Below, in pieces: positions 1 through 7,207 of a stretch of DNA of 64,000 bases (the first letter of the stretch is position 1; every line of letters begins with the position of its first letter). This DNA is from an uncultured Lachnospiraceae bacterium (GTDB lineage: Bacteria > Bacillota > Clostridia > Lachnospirales > Lachnospiraceae): the NCBI GenBank assembly GCA_946552115.1, contig CAMNRH010000006.1:1-64000 (forward strand), written 5' to 3'. The notes below the pieces were generated by a model. It had not been told where the DNA came from. It saw only the letters and a list, made by a program, of their open reading frames with translations, and made no database searches. A program made the translations under genes and the position numbers.

Positions 1-74
1 TTTATTGTAATGTATAGTTACTTTTCGTGTCCACTTATTTAGTATAGATCCAATACTTATATAACCTCAAAAAA

Positions 75-524
75 TCAAACAATAAAATTAGCGATACCAT
101 ATATTAAATGACAAATTAGAAAAATGAAAATTGGCACAACTGCTATCATATTTTCTCTGTCAATAGCAAAAAGCATAAATGCCAAACACAGGGAAATTGT
201 CAACCCCAATATAACACCTGTATTCACAACGCCTGCATAATAGCTTACCCAACTTGCAAAATATATTCTATCACAAATTATCACAAAAATAATCAAAGGA
301 GTAATATGGAATTTATGGTTCTTTATATTTACAAAAATACACAAAGCTATAACCATCAAAACTTGACAGACAGAAGCTATGGCGTCAATCACTTCAGTAA
401 CCGATTCCGTCCTTAATACATCATTAGGTGCTGGAACAGCAAACCAAATAAAATTAGGTATCATTATAATCAAAAACAATAACAGTCCATAAATATTGAA
501 ACCAAACTTATATTCTTTTAGCAC
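75..524 (-). CDS. Hypothetical integral membrane protein
   Basis: A 149-residue protein with about four hydrophobic segments (near residues 10-30, 50-70, 78-98 and 105-122, plus a C-terminal one), so probably an integral membrane protein. I recognise no family motif. The start is uncertain: in-frame GTG codons lie at 533 and 524 and a TTG at 527. The AAAGGAG site just upstream is best spaced for 524. The GTG at 533 would overlap the stop of the upstream acetyltransferase gene, so the two are probably co-transcribed. No function is assigned. Confidence 0.6.
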   Translation of the reverse strand: MLKEYKFGFNIYGLLLFLIIMIPNFIWFAVPAPNDVLRTESVTEVIDAIASVCQVLMVIALCIFVNIKNHKFHITPLIIFVIICDRIYFASWVSYYAGVVNTGVILGLTISLCLAFMLFAIDRENMIAVVPIFIFLICHLIYGIANFIV

Positions 525-529
525 CAAAT

Positions 530-1048
530 TCACTCCTTTATTTCCTCTTTTAACAAAGAGTACATTTTCATATCAATCACCTTGCTATTCTTCACAGCAT
601 TGCTTCTCAATGTACCCTCATACTGAAACCCTACTTTTTCAAGCACTCTGCAAGACGCTATATTATAAGCAAAGGGCTCTGCGTAGATACGGATAATATC
701 GCTATTCGCAAAAACATATTCGCAAATTTGCTTAACCGCTTCGGTCATAATGCCTTTGCCCCAATATTCTTCGGCAATATAATATCCTAACTCGGCGGTT
801 TGCCTATGAATATTGCCCTGCCGAAAAATGCCAATACTGCCAATCACCATATTATCTACGGTAATAGCAAAAGCAAATGTTTCGCTTTCATCTGCGGAAA
901 GCATAGCAGAAATAAACTCTTTTCCATCCTGCTCGGTGTAAGGATAGGGCAAACCATCACGAAGATTATCTTGTACTTTTCTATTTGAAAGCGCAGCCGC
1001 CAAATCTTTTGCGTCTGATAGTTCCCATTTTCTTATTCTGCATTTCAT
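530..1048 (-). CDS. GNAT N-acetyltransferase, RimJ/RimL type
   Basis: A 172-residue acetyltransferase of the RimJ/RimL branch of the GNAT superfamily, which transfers acetyl from acetyl-CoA to an amino group. The acetyl-CoA loop region is visible as ELGYYIAEEYWGKGIMTEA, and the C-terminal IRIYAEPFAYNIASCRVLEKVGF stretch (quoted here only as a landmark: IRIYAEPFAYN then SCRVLEKVGF) is typical of the group. The ATG at 1048 is preferred over an upstream TTG because GAGAGG sits eight bases ahead of it. The substrate is unknown. A decayed copy of its C-terminal part lies at 6571-6717. Confidence 0.85.
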   Translation of the reverse strand: MKCRIRKWELSDAKDLAAALSNRKVQDNLRDGLPYPYTEQDGKEFISAMLSADESETFAFAITVDNMVIGSIGIFRQGNIHRQTAELGYYIAEEYWGKGIMTEAVKQICEYVFANSDIIRIYAEPFAYNIASCRVLEKVGFQYEGTLRSNAVKNSKVIDMKMYSLLKEEIKE

Positions 1049-1073
1049 TTTCAAGTCCTCTCAATCCACATTT

Positions 1074-1538
1074 TCAATTATCTTTCAGTTTTTTCTCCAT
1101 GATTTCATAAACCAACTTCACATCATTTTCCAATTCGCATATCCCATGCCCCACCGTTTTATAGCCTCTATGCTCATATAAACACGCTGCCGGAAGCGAA
1201 GCGTCCAAGATAACCGTATCATATGTTTTGGAAATTTCCTTTTCTAAACAATTCATAATATACGAGCCGCAGCCTTGATTTTGATAAGCGGGCAACACGT
1301 ATACTCCTGTAATATGATTATCATCAAAACAACCTGTTCCGACAATCATATCGTTATACATCAACACTCCCATATTTCCCGTTGCTATTCCGTTTAGAAT
1401 GTGTTCTTTACTATGATGTCTGCAAAAGAAATCCACTACTTCCTTTGGATAATATTTCGGATATATGGTTTTAATAGCTGTATGTAAAACATTTTGAACA
1501 TCATTCGCCATACCAGAAGTTGCCCTTATATATTTCAT
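1074..1538 (-). CDS. GNAT N-acetyltransferase
   Basis: A 154-residue GNAT-family acetyltransferase. Visible motifs are the strand-loop GVYVLPAYQNQGCGSYIMNC, which matches the family's V-x-P-x-x-Q-x-x-G-x-G/A acetyl-CoA binding site, and the C-terminal CLYEHRGYKTVGHG substrate-side segment. I start it at the ATG at 1538, preceded by GGGGGA five bases upstream, rather than at the ATG at 1559. It lies upstream of the RimL-like gene in the same direction, separated by 25 bases, so one transcript is likely. The substrate is unknown. Confidence 0.85.
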   Translation of the reverse strand: MKYIRATSGMANDVQNVLHTAIKTIYPKYYPKEVVDFFCRHHSKEHILNGIATGNMGVLMYNDMIVGTGCFDDNHITGVYVLPAYQNQGCGSYIMNCLEKEISKTYDTVILDASLPAACLYEHRGYKTVGHGICELENDVKLVYEIMEKKLKDN

Positions 1539-1637
1539 ATCGTTCCCCCGATAAATCATTTCTCACTTTGATTTTTCTCAATTATATACGAAAGCATAGG
1601 CTTTTTCAATTCCCCTAACTGTTTTTATTTAGGGTTA

Positions 1638-1680
1638 TGCAGCACTTCTACACACGGCAGAAGTGCCGCCCACCGCTTAC
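1638..1680. repeat. Hairpin repeat, copy A
   Basis: This stretch folds as AGCACTTCT / AGAAGTGC around a short ACACACGGC-type loop. Its reverse complement matches 3982-4022, with the shared core ACTTCTGCCGT and TAG(A/G)AGTGCT. It lies just past the stop of the TnpV remnant and may serve as its terminator. The two copies face each other and bracket the segment between them. Confidence 0.55.
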
Positions 1681-1961
1681 GAATGAAATATCTCACTTTC
1701 TACAGCTTCCCTCATATACGCTCGAATATTATTCATTTTTCCAACCCATTCAAGCTGATTTTCCGCCTTTAACCGTTCCGTCACTCCCTGCGTGTCGGCA
1801 TATTTCCTTACCAGCCGAAAAAACATATCCTCTGCCTGCTCGTCTAGGCCCACAAGGTATTCGTTCAGCCTGCCGCTTGTCAGCAGATTGAGATAGACGA
1901 ACTGCTTATGCTCTTTAAGATACTGCAAATGACGTTGCCCCCATTTACCAATATCTAACAA
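1677..1961 (-). pseudogene. tnpV: TnpV-like transposon protein remnant, N-terminus missing
   Basis: The 94 residues match the body of TnpV-type proteins carried by Firmicutes conjugative transposons: GKWGQRHLQYLKEHKQ, YLNLLTSGRLNEYL, and QLEWVGKMNNIRA near the end. The usual N-terminal part, roughly 25 residues ending just before the IGIWGQRHL-type motif, is absent. Upstream of the TTG at 1961 the frame hits a stop at once. So this is probably a broken copy left by a mobile element. TnpV's biochemical role is not well established. Confidence 0.7.
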
Positions 1962-2087
1962 CTACAATTATAGACGAAACCTGGCAATCAGGAAATCCGC
2001 AGGAATATTTGACGCTTACAAAATAAGAGATGTAATAGCAGTATTTAGGAAATAAAAATGTGAAAGTAACTTTTTTCGGGAATATAC

Positions 2088-2118
2088 TTGACTTTAACGT
2101 AACGTAATAGTTTATAAT
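2088..2118 (+). promoter_or_regulatory. MerR-type promoter with 19-bp spacer
   Basis: The -35 TTGACT (2088-2093) and -10 TATAAT (2113-2118) are separated by 19 bases. The spacer holds the near-palindromic TTAACGTAACGTAAT core. An over-long spacer with an internal dyad is the hallmark of promoters that MerR-family activators twist into alignment. It precedes the metallopeptidase-MerR gene pair, so autoregulation by the MerR protein at 3055 is the natural inference. Confidence 0.75.
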
Positions 2119-2150
2119 TATAAAAAATCAGAGAGGAAAGATGATATATT

Positions 2151-3062
2151 ATGAATGTAAATGCAATTCGTTCAGATGGTATATACGAGAAAATTATGTT
2201 AGCACCCGATGATAAGAAGAATGACATTTATCGGTATGAACTGATGATGCCATTTGAGAAAAAATGGGCTTGTTACAATGTTCCTATGAAAGCGAAAGCG
2301 CCCGGCGGCTATGATGTTATTATGGCAAGTAGGCTGCTTGGACACATTGAACCAACTAAAGTAGACAAAACACAAAAACGAAATATTCTGCTAATTTCAG
2401 ACGATGCACTCTGGGAAAAATGTGAGATGGCAATTAGGAAATCCTTAAATTGTTTTATCCAGCATGGAATTGATTTACCTGTTAAGGAGTATTTGTTTAC
2501 TATATTGCTTGCAAATGCTGAAAGTCCCTACGTCATAATGAATGAGGGATATTGTGGTGACGGTGGCATACCGGGATATGTTTTTTCTTGGCTAATCCCA
2601 AACGAATACACACTGGAACATCTTCCAGTAGCTTTGGCACATGAAACAAATCACAATATCCGCTTTCAGTTTATTGAATGGAAGAATGATATCACACTTG
2701 GAGAGATGGTGATTAGCGAGGGATTGGCAGAAAATTTTGCAACTTCTTTATATGGCGAAGATAAGGCAGGCCCTTGGGTGACCAGAACGGATATGGAAAC
2801 TTTGAACGGATATATCAAACCTATTATTCAAGACGGATTAAATGTTCAAGGATTTGAAAATCTCAACGCTTATCTTTATGGTGACGAACTGGCTAAATTA
2901 CAAAATTTTCAGCAAGTAGGTTTGCCTTATTGCGCCGGATATGCCTGCGGCTATTATTTAGTAAAGCATTACTTGAAAAAGACTGGTAAAAGTATAATTG
3001 AAGCGACACTTTTACCTGCAAAAGAAATTTTAGACGCTGCGGAGGATTTTTGGAATGAATAA
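2151..3062 (+). CDS. DUF2268-type putative zinc metallopeptidase
   Basis: A 303-residue protein resembling the DUF2268 (YjaZ-like) predicted gluzincin peptidases. The HEXXH-type zinc site is visible as AHETNH near residue 165, followed about 25 residues later by SEGLAEN, where the glutamate would be the third zinc ligand. No signal peptide is seen, so it is probably cytoplasmic. Its last eight bases overlap the start of the MerR gene, which ties their translation together. The promoter upstream has a MerR-type 19-bp spacer. Substrate unknown; a role in handling a peptide sensed by the regulator is inference only. Confidence 0.75.
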   Translation: MNVNAIRSDGIYEKIMLAPDDKKNDIYRYELMMPFEKKWACYNVPMKAKAPGGYDVIMASRLLGHIEPTKVDKTQKRNILLISDDALWEKCEMAIRKSLNCFIQHGIDLPVKEYLFTILLANAESPYVIMNEGYCGDGGIPGYVFSWLIPNEYTLEHLPVALAHETNHNIRFQFIEWKNDITLGEMVISEGLAENFATSLYGEDKAGPWVTRTDMETLNGYIKPIIQDGLNVQGFENLNAYLYGDELAKLQNFQQVGLPYCAGYACGYYLVKHYLKKTGKSIIEATLLPAKEILDAAEDFWNE

Positions 3063-3804
3063 AAAACTTATGTCTGTCCATGAAGTTGCAGAATTGACTG
3101 GTATCACTGCCCGTACACTTCACTATTATGATGAAATTGGGCTTTTGAAACCTACGAAAGTAACTGAAGCGGGCTATCGAATGTATGACGATACAGCACT
3201 TAGCCGTTTGCAAAATATTTTGTTGTTTCGTGAATTAGAGTTTCCTTTAAAAGAAATCAAAGCAATTCTTAACAGCCCTGATTTTGACCCATCAGAAGTA
3301 ATTGCTCAGCAAATTGGGCTGTTAGAATTGCAGTATAAACACATAGGGGAACTTATTACCTTTACCCGTGAAATTCAAAAAAAAGGAGTAACAGCAATGA
3401 ATTTTGATGTTTTTGACAAGAGTGAAATTGAAAAGTATGAGGCGGAAGTAAAAGCAAAATGGGGTAATACCAAAGCATATCAAGAGTACAGGCAAAAAGA
3501 TATTGCCCGAAATGGAAGTAATTATAGCAAGATTGCAAACGAGCTGTTGACAATGTTTTATGAATTAGGAGAACTGAAACATTTAAATCCTGATGTTGAT
3601 GAAGTACAAAACAAAATCGCTGCATTACAGAAATTTATAACTGATAACTACTATGTATGCACCAATGAAATTCTTGGCGGATTGGGTGAGCTGTATGTAT
3701 GTGATGGACGTTTTAGGAACAATATTGACAAAGCAGGCGGTGATGGAACTGCTGACTTTGTCAAACAGGCTATTGTTGTATATTGCAGTAAAAGAAAGGT
3801 GTAA
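3055..3804 (+). CDS. MerR-family regulator with TipAS ligand domain
   Basis: A 249-residue activator of the TipA type. Residues 1-70 form a MerR winged helix (VHEVAELTGITARTLHYYDEIGLL), residues 75-115 a coiled dimerisation helix, and residues from about 125 to 245 resemble the all-helical TipAS antibiotic-recognition domain (KAYQEYRQKDIARNGSNYSK, FITDNYYVCTNEILGGLGEL). TipA proteins of Streptomyces bind thiopeptide antibiotics through that domain. Here the ligand is unknown. The gene overlaps the metallopeptidase gene by eight bases and probably controls the promoter at 2088-2118. Confidence 0.85.
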   Translation: MNKKLMSVHEVAELTGITARTLHYYDEIGLLKPTKVTEAGYRMYDDTALSRLQNILLFRELEFPLKEIKAILNSPDFDPSEVIAQQIGLLELQYKHIGELITFTREIQKKGVTAMNFDVFDKSEIEKYEAEVKAKWGNTKAYQEYRQKDIARNGSNYSKIANELLTMFYELGELKHLNPDVDEVQNKIAALQKFITDNYYVCTNEILGGLGELYVCDGRFRNNIDKAGGDGTADFVKQAIVVYCSKRKV

Positions 3805-3972
3805 TTGATTGTAACGGAATGGATACGTTGTCCTGTTTGCAAAAATAAGACCCGTGACAAAATTAGAGAAGATACGATTTTGAAAAATTATCCTCTCTAT
3901 TGCCCGAAATGCAGACAAGAAACATTGATTGAAGCAAAGATTATAGGCAGTTCGTTTATCTCAATTTGTTGA
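3805..3972 (+). CDS. Cysteine-rich KTR-type small protein
   Basis: A 55-residue protein starting at TTG directly after the MerR stop, with AGAAAGG five to six bases upstream. It carries CPVCKNKTR near the N-terminus and CPKCRQETLI near residue 35, a two-CxxC zinc-ribbon-like layout. This matches the cysteine-rich KTR proteins found as passengers on Firmicutes conjugative elements. The function is unknown. Its presence beside a TnpV remnant supports a mobile origin for this segment. Confidence 0.75.
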   Translation: MIVTEWIRCPVCKNKTRDKIREDTILKNYPLYCPKCRQETLIEAKIIGSSFISIC

Positions 3973-3981
3973 CAAGTCATA

Positions 3982-4022
3982 AGCGATAAGTGGAACTTCT
4001 GCCGTATGTAGGAGTGCTTCTC
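3982..4022. repeat. Hairpin repeat, copy B (inverted relative to copy A)
   Basis: Imperfect match in opposite orientation to 1638-1680: AAGCG, then ACTTCTGCCGTATGTAGGAG and TGCTTCT. It lies ten bases past the stop of the KTR gene and can fold weakly. Copy A follows the TnpV remnant in the same relative position, so both may be degenerate terminators of the same mobile-element family. Confidence 0.45.
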
Positions 4023-4127
4023 AATTAAGAAAAAATAATTCGGGGAATTGAAAAATCTTATGAATTTGTGTATACTTGGAAAAAGAAATTAGATTGAGAA
4101 ATTGGTATTTTGAAAGAGGAATGAAAT

Positions 4128-4271
4128 ATGATTAGTGATTTTTTTGGAGCAGCATTTCCGTGGATTTTGCTTGGTTTATTTGTAGCCATCAGTTGTTCTC
4201 TTATGAGTAAAAAAAGAAATAAATTCCCGTTTATCAGAAAGTTGCAAGGAACGAAAAGTCTGAAGTTTTGA
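4128..4271 (+). CDS. Small single-span membrane protein
   Basis: A 47-residue peptide with one hydrophobic span (AAFPWILLGLFVAISC, residues 8-23) followed by a basic tail (KKRNK, KLQGTK), predicting a membrane protein with a cytoplasmic C-terminus. AGAGGA lies eight bases before the ATG. The stop is 11 bases upstream of the next gene's ATG and provides part of that gene's ribosome-binding site, so they are probably co-transcribed. I recognise no family. Confidence 0.5.
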   Translation: MISDFFGAAFPWILLGLFVAISCSLMSKKRNKFPFIRKLQGTKSLKF

Positions 4272-4282
4272 GGATACAAGAG

Positions 4283-4798
4283 ATGGTTATTTTAATTACA
4301 GGAGCATCGCATACAGGTAAAACAGCACTTGCTCAAAAGTTGCTTGAAAAATATAAATACCCATATTTATCAATAGACCATCTGAAAATGGGGTTAATTC
4401 GCAGTGGACATACAGAACTCACACCAATGAGCAGTGATAAGGATTTAACCGCATATCTATGGCCTATCGTTCGTGAGATAATTAAAACGGCTATTGAAAA
4501 TAAGCAGAATTTAATTGTTGAGGGTTGCTATGTTCCGTTTGATTGGCAAAAGGATTTTGTTTACGAATATCTCGAAAATATTAAATATTATTGTCTTATA
4601 ATGAGTGACGGCTATATCAGAAGTCATTTTGCAGACATAAAGGGATATGCAAACACCATTGAAAATCGATTAGACGATGAATGCTATACGATGGAGAGTA
4701 TTTTGGAAGACAATGCAGAAATATTACGTAATGCACAGAAATATCAATTAAACTACATACTCTTTGAAGATAAATACGAAGTCAATATTGATTTCTAG
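4283..4798 (+). CDS. P-loop ATPase/kinase-like protein
   Basis: A 171-residue nucleotide-binding protein. GASHTGKT near residue 8 is a Walker A loop, YPYLSIDHLKMGLIRSG resembles the substrate-side segment of small-molecule kinases such as zeta-toxin, gluconate kinase or 2-phosphoglycerate-kinase relatives, and LIVEGCYVPF fits the Walker B position. The ATG at 4283 is chosen over a TTG at 4268 because GAGGA lies eight bases ahead. The substrate is unknown; phosphorylation of a small molecule or antibiotic is possible but not shown. Confidence 0.7.
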   Translation: MVILITGASHTGKTALAQKLLEKYKYPYLSIDHLKMGLIRSGHTELTPMSSDKDLTAYLWPIVREIIKTAIENKQNLIVEGCYVPFDWQKDFVYEYLENIKYYCLIMSDGYIRSHFADIKGYANTIENRLDDECYTMESILEDNAEILRNAQKYQLNYILFEDKYEVNIDF

Positions 4799-5019
4799 CG
4801 ACAGTTTCCTGTTTGTGAAATTGACTCCAAAACTTAGTGTTGATTTTCTAAGGGAACTCGCTTAGATTTTCTGTGCTGTTGGATTGCTGATATATCAGTC
4901 TGGCAGTATTTTTTATAGAAATAGAATTTGTTATCGAGCGTCATTGCCGCTCTCCGCTTTCAGAAATTTTTGATTAAATTCCGTTTGTTGAATTAATAGA
5001 TGTGAGGTTTTATATAGGT
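4799..5019. other. Non-coding stretch between accessory genes
   Basis: I see no convincing gene on either strand. It is AT-rich and may contain decayed coding sequence from earlier insertions. Confidence 0.4.
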
Positions 5020-5490
5020 ATGGATTATAAAATTCGAGAAATTAGAAAAAATGAATATCCAATATTATCTGATTTTCTGTACGAAGCAATTTTTATTCCA
5101 GAGGGCATGGACAAGCCGCCAAAATCTATTATTGAACAGCCGGAGCTGCAAGTATATGTTGAGGATTTTGGGAAAAAAGATGATTGGTGTTTTGTTGCGG
5201 AAATAAAAGGGGAAATTGTAGGCGCAGTATGGGTGCGTATTATGGATGATTACGGGCATATTGATGATGAAACGCCCTCGTTTGCTATTTCACTGTATGA
5301 GGAGTATAGGAATATGGGCATTGGTACAGCGCTTATGAGGGATATGCTTAAATTTTTAAAGAATAAAGGCTATAAGCAGACATCCCTTTCTGTGCAGAAA
5401 GCAAATTATGCGGTCTGTATGTATCAGAAGGCAGGTTTTGAAATCATTTACGAAAATGAAGAAGAATACATCATGGTTTGTCGGTTGTGA
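5020..5490 (+). CDS. GNAT N-acetyltransferase
   Basis: A 156-residue GNAT acetyltransferase. It shows the N-terminal IREIRKNEYPILSDFLYEAI segment, the acetyl-CoA loop SLYEEYRNMGIGTALM near residue 92, and NYAVCMYQKAGFEIIYENE close to the C-terminus, the usual order of motifs D, A and B. The ATG at 5020 is favoured because the alignable domain starts there. An upstream in-frame GTG at 5002 is possible. The substrate is unknown. It is one of several GNAT genes in this accessory stretch. Confidence 0.85.
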   Translation: MDYKIREIRKNEYPILSDFLYEAIFIPEGMDKPPKSIIEQPELQVYVEDFGKKDDWCFVAEIKGEIVGAVWVRIMDDYGHIDDETPSFAISLYEEYRNMGIGTALMRDMLKFLKNKGYKQTSLSVQKANYAVCMYQKAGFEIIYENEEEYIMVCRL

Positions 5491-5552
5491 TGCGATGGGG
5501 AGGGAGGGGATGTTGCCAGACTAACCAAACCAGATTGGAAGGTGTAAAAAAA

Positions 5553-5756
5553 GTGATTATCAGAGAATACCGCCCCTCGGACTGTAAATATTTAGCGGAG
5601 CTGTTTTATCAAACTGTCCATTCCATAAATGCCAAAGACTATACAGACGAAAGTGGTATAATCAGGGCCATAAGTAAAGAACTTGTAAAGATAATTAATA
5701 CATGGAAGGCTGTAGATAAATATGTCAAAATTAACATCAATGCTGAACATTGGTAA
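5553..5756 (+). pseudogene. Truncated GNAT acetyltransferase, N-terminal piece
   Basis: From a GTG preceded by GGAAGGTG, the reading frame begins like a GNAT protein (IIREYRPSDCKYLAELFYQ, then TVHSINAKDYTDE). The match stops after about 33 residues and continues with unrelated sequence (SGIIRAISKELVKI) to a stop at 5756. The acetyl-CoA binding core is absent, so it cannot be a working acetyltransferase. The break point, near 5652, looks like a deletion or recombination junction joining it to the TfoX-like gene. Confidence 0.6.
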
Positions 5757-5979
5757 AGAAATGGAGAAAAAGCTAATATCTGTTGGTATTGAGTCATCCG
5801 GGCAACTTATTGAGATAGGTGCAAAGGATGCATTTCTTAGGCTAAAACAGAAATATCCGAATGTGTGTCTGGTGCATTTATATACATTGGAGGGAGCAAT
5901 CCGTGATACAGAATTTAACAGACTTTCAGAAGATACGAAAAAGGAGTTAAAGGAGTTTAGCGATTTTCTAAAAAAATAG
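5722..5979 (+). CDS. TfoX C-terminal-domain protein
   Basis: An 85-residue protein corresponding to the stand-alone C-terminal domain of TfoX/Sxy-type proteins, a helix-hairpin-helix fold. The motif LTSMLNIGKEMEKKLISVGI, the IGAKDAFLRLK segment and the LEGAIRD segment match this domain. It overlaps the tail of the truncated GNAT frame. Many Firmicutes carry this domain alone with no demonstrated function. I infer nucleic-acid or protein binding from the fold only. Confidence 0.65.
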   Translation: MSKLTSMLNIGKEMEKKLISVGIESSGQLIEIGAKDAFLRLKQKYPNVCLVHLYTLEGAIRDTEFNRLSEDTKKELKEFSDFLKK

Positions 5980-6073
5980 CAAATAGCTGTTCTTTAGAGG
6001 CGCTAATTACAACGTATAATTCTGAACAGGAAATTAGCCAAATAAGATTGAAAATTATGGAGGAGAAATAACT

Positions 6074-6487
6074 ATGCTTGATAAAATACCTGATGCAGAG
6101 GAAATGACCGCGTTAGTCGGACAATCTTTATATGATGTATGGAATAAGCTGTGTATTTTAATTGATGAAAAATATGAAATGGAATGTCAGTGGAATAAAG
6201 GCGGTAAAGCATGGAATTATGAGTATAAGTACCGCCGGGGCGGTAAAACACTTTGTGCGTTATATGCCAGAGAAAATTGTATAGGTTTTATGATTATCTT
6301 TGGAAAAGATGAGAGGGCAAAATTTGAAACAGAACGAAATAATTATTCTGAACAAGTTCAAAAAATCTATGATGAAGCACAAACTTACCGTGATGGTAAA
6401 TGGGTAATGTTTGAACCGATTGATACATCGATGTTTCATGATTTGATTAAATTATTAGGCATTAAGAGAAAGCCAAACAGGAAGTAG
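6074..6487 (+). CDS. DUF3788 family protein
   Basis: A 137-residue protein matching the DUF3788 family in length and layout: an N-terminal helix (WNKLCILIDEKYEMECQWNKG), a beta core (WNYEYKYRRGGKTLCALYA, GFMIIFGKDER), and the terminal FEPIDTSMFHDLIKLLGIK. The ATG follows GGAGAAA at a normal distance. The family is common in Clostridia and often neighbours acetyltransferases, as it does here. No biochemical role is established. Confidence 0.75.
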   Translation: MLDKIPDAEEMTALVGQSLYDVWNKLCILIDEKYEMECQWNKGGKAWNYEYKYRRGGKTLCALYARENCIGFMIIFGKDERAKFETERNNYSEQVQKIYDEAQTYRDGKWVMFEPIDTSMFHDLIKLLGIKRKPNRK

Positions 6488-6570
6488 CGATTTTTTGGCA
6501 GGAAAGGAAATTGCCCCAATATATGATAAGGCTATCCTGGACGCTTCGATTTCCGCATCGTATTGGATAA

Positions 6571-6717
6571 ACCGATATTATCCGTATTTATGCCGAGCCG
6601 TTTGCTTATAGTATCACGTCTTGCAAAGTGCTTGAAAAGCAGGATTTCAATATGAGGGAACATTAAGAAGTAGCGCTGTAAAGAATGGTGAAGTAAAGTC
6701 AACGATATGGCAGCAGG
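6571..6717 (+). pseudogene. GNAT C-terminal remnant with frameshift
   Basis: Two adjoining frames reproduce the C-terminus of the RimL-like protein at 530-1048: DIIRIYAEPFAYSITSCKVLEK, then, after a one-base loss near 6641, FQYEGTLRSSAVKNGEV. The intact protein reads DIIRIYAEPFAYNIASCRVLEK and FQYEGTLRSNAVKN there. There is a stop just upstream and no N-terminal part. The rest of 6488-6787 shows no other gene. Confidence 0.75.
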
Positions 6718-6787
6718 GGTAAAGAGTGGAAATTCAAATATATGTATTATACAGGAACAATATTAACTTTTGGGAGGAGGAAGCGCT

Positions 6788-7123
6788 ATGGCGAAGTACA
6801 CGGATGATGAAATCAGGTCAATGAGTAAAATAACATGTAAAATAGCAGGAGACTATTTAGGAATAACGCCTATGGCTGTGAGCATTGGCATGAGGAATCA
6901 TTTGCTGCCGATCGGCTTTGCGGTCCATAACGAGGAGCGGGACAGGCAATTCTCAGAAAGCTGGACGTATTACATTATAGGGGAGCGGCTGATTGCTTAT
7001 AAGTACGGGAAAATTAATGAAATACAAGTTCATAATATTGAGAAAAATCTATCGGAAATTATTTCTAAATTTGAAGAGATGAGGAAAGATTTGCTTTTTA
7101 TATTAAGCGAAGACGCAGAGTAG
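6788..7123 (+). CDS. Small helix-turn-helix protein of mobile-element type
   Basis: A 111-residue protein. Residues 20-50 (KIAGDYLGITPMAVSIGMRNHLLPIGFAV) look like the excisionase-like helix-turn-helix seen in small proteins of Clostridia phages and integrative elements, followed by SWTYYIIGERLIAYKYGKI. The ATG at 6788 is preceded by GGGAGGAGG. An acidic coiled tail follows. DNA binding is inferred from the fold. It lies 84 bases upstream of the 414-residue protein, in the same direction. Confidence 0.6.
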   Translation: MAKYTDDEIRSMSKITCKIAGDYLGITPMAVSIGMRNHLLPIGFAVHNEERDRQFSESWTYYIIGERLIAYKYGKINEIQVHNIEKNLSEIISKFEEMRKDLLFILSEDAE

Positions 7124-7207
7124 AAGAATTAGAACTGTTTGAGTATGCGTTTTCGCTTTCAAAATATAAGGATGCAGATAAAAAGTACGAAGGAGGAGGG
7201 ACCTGGT

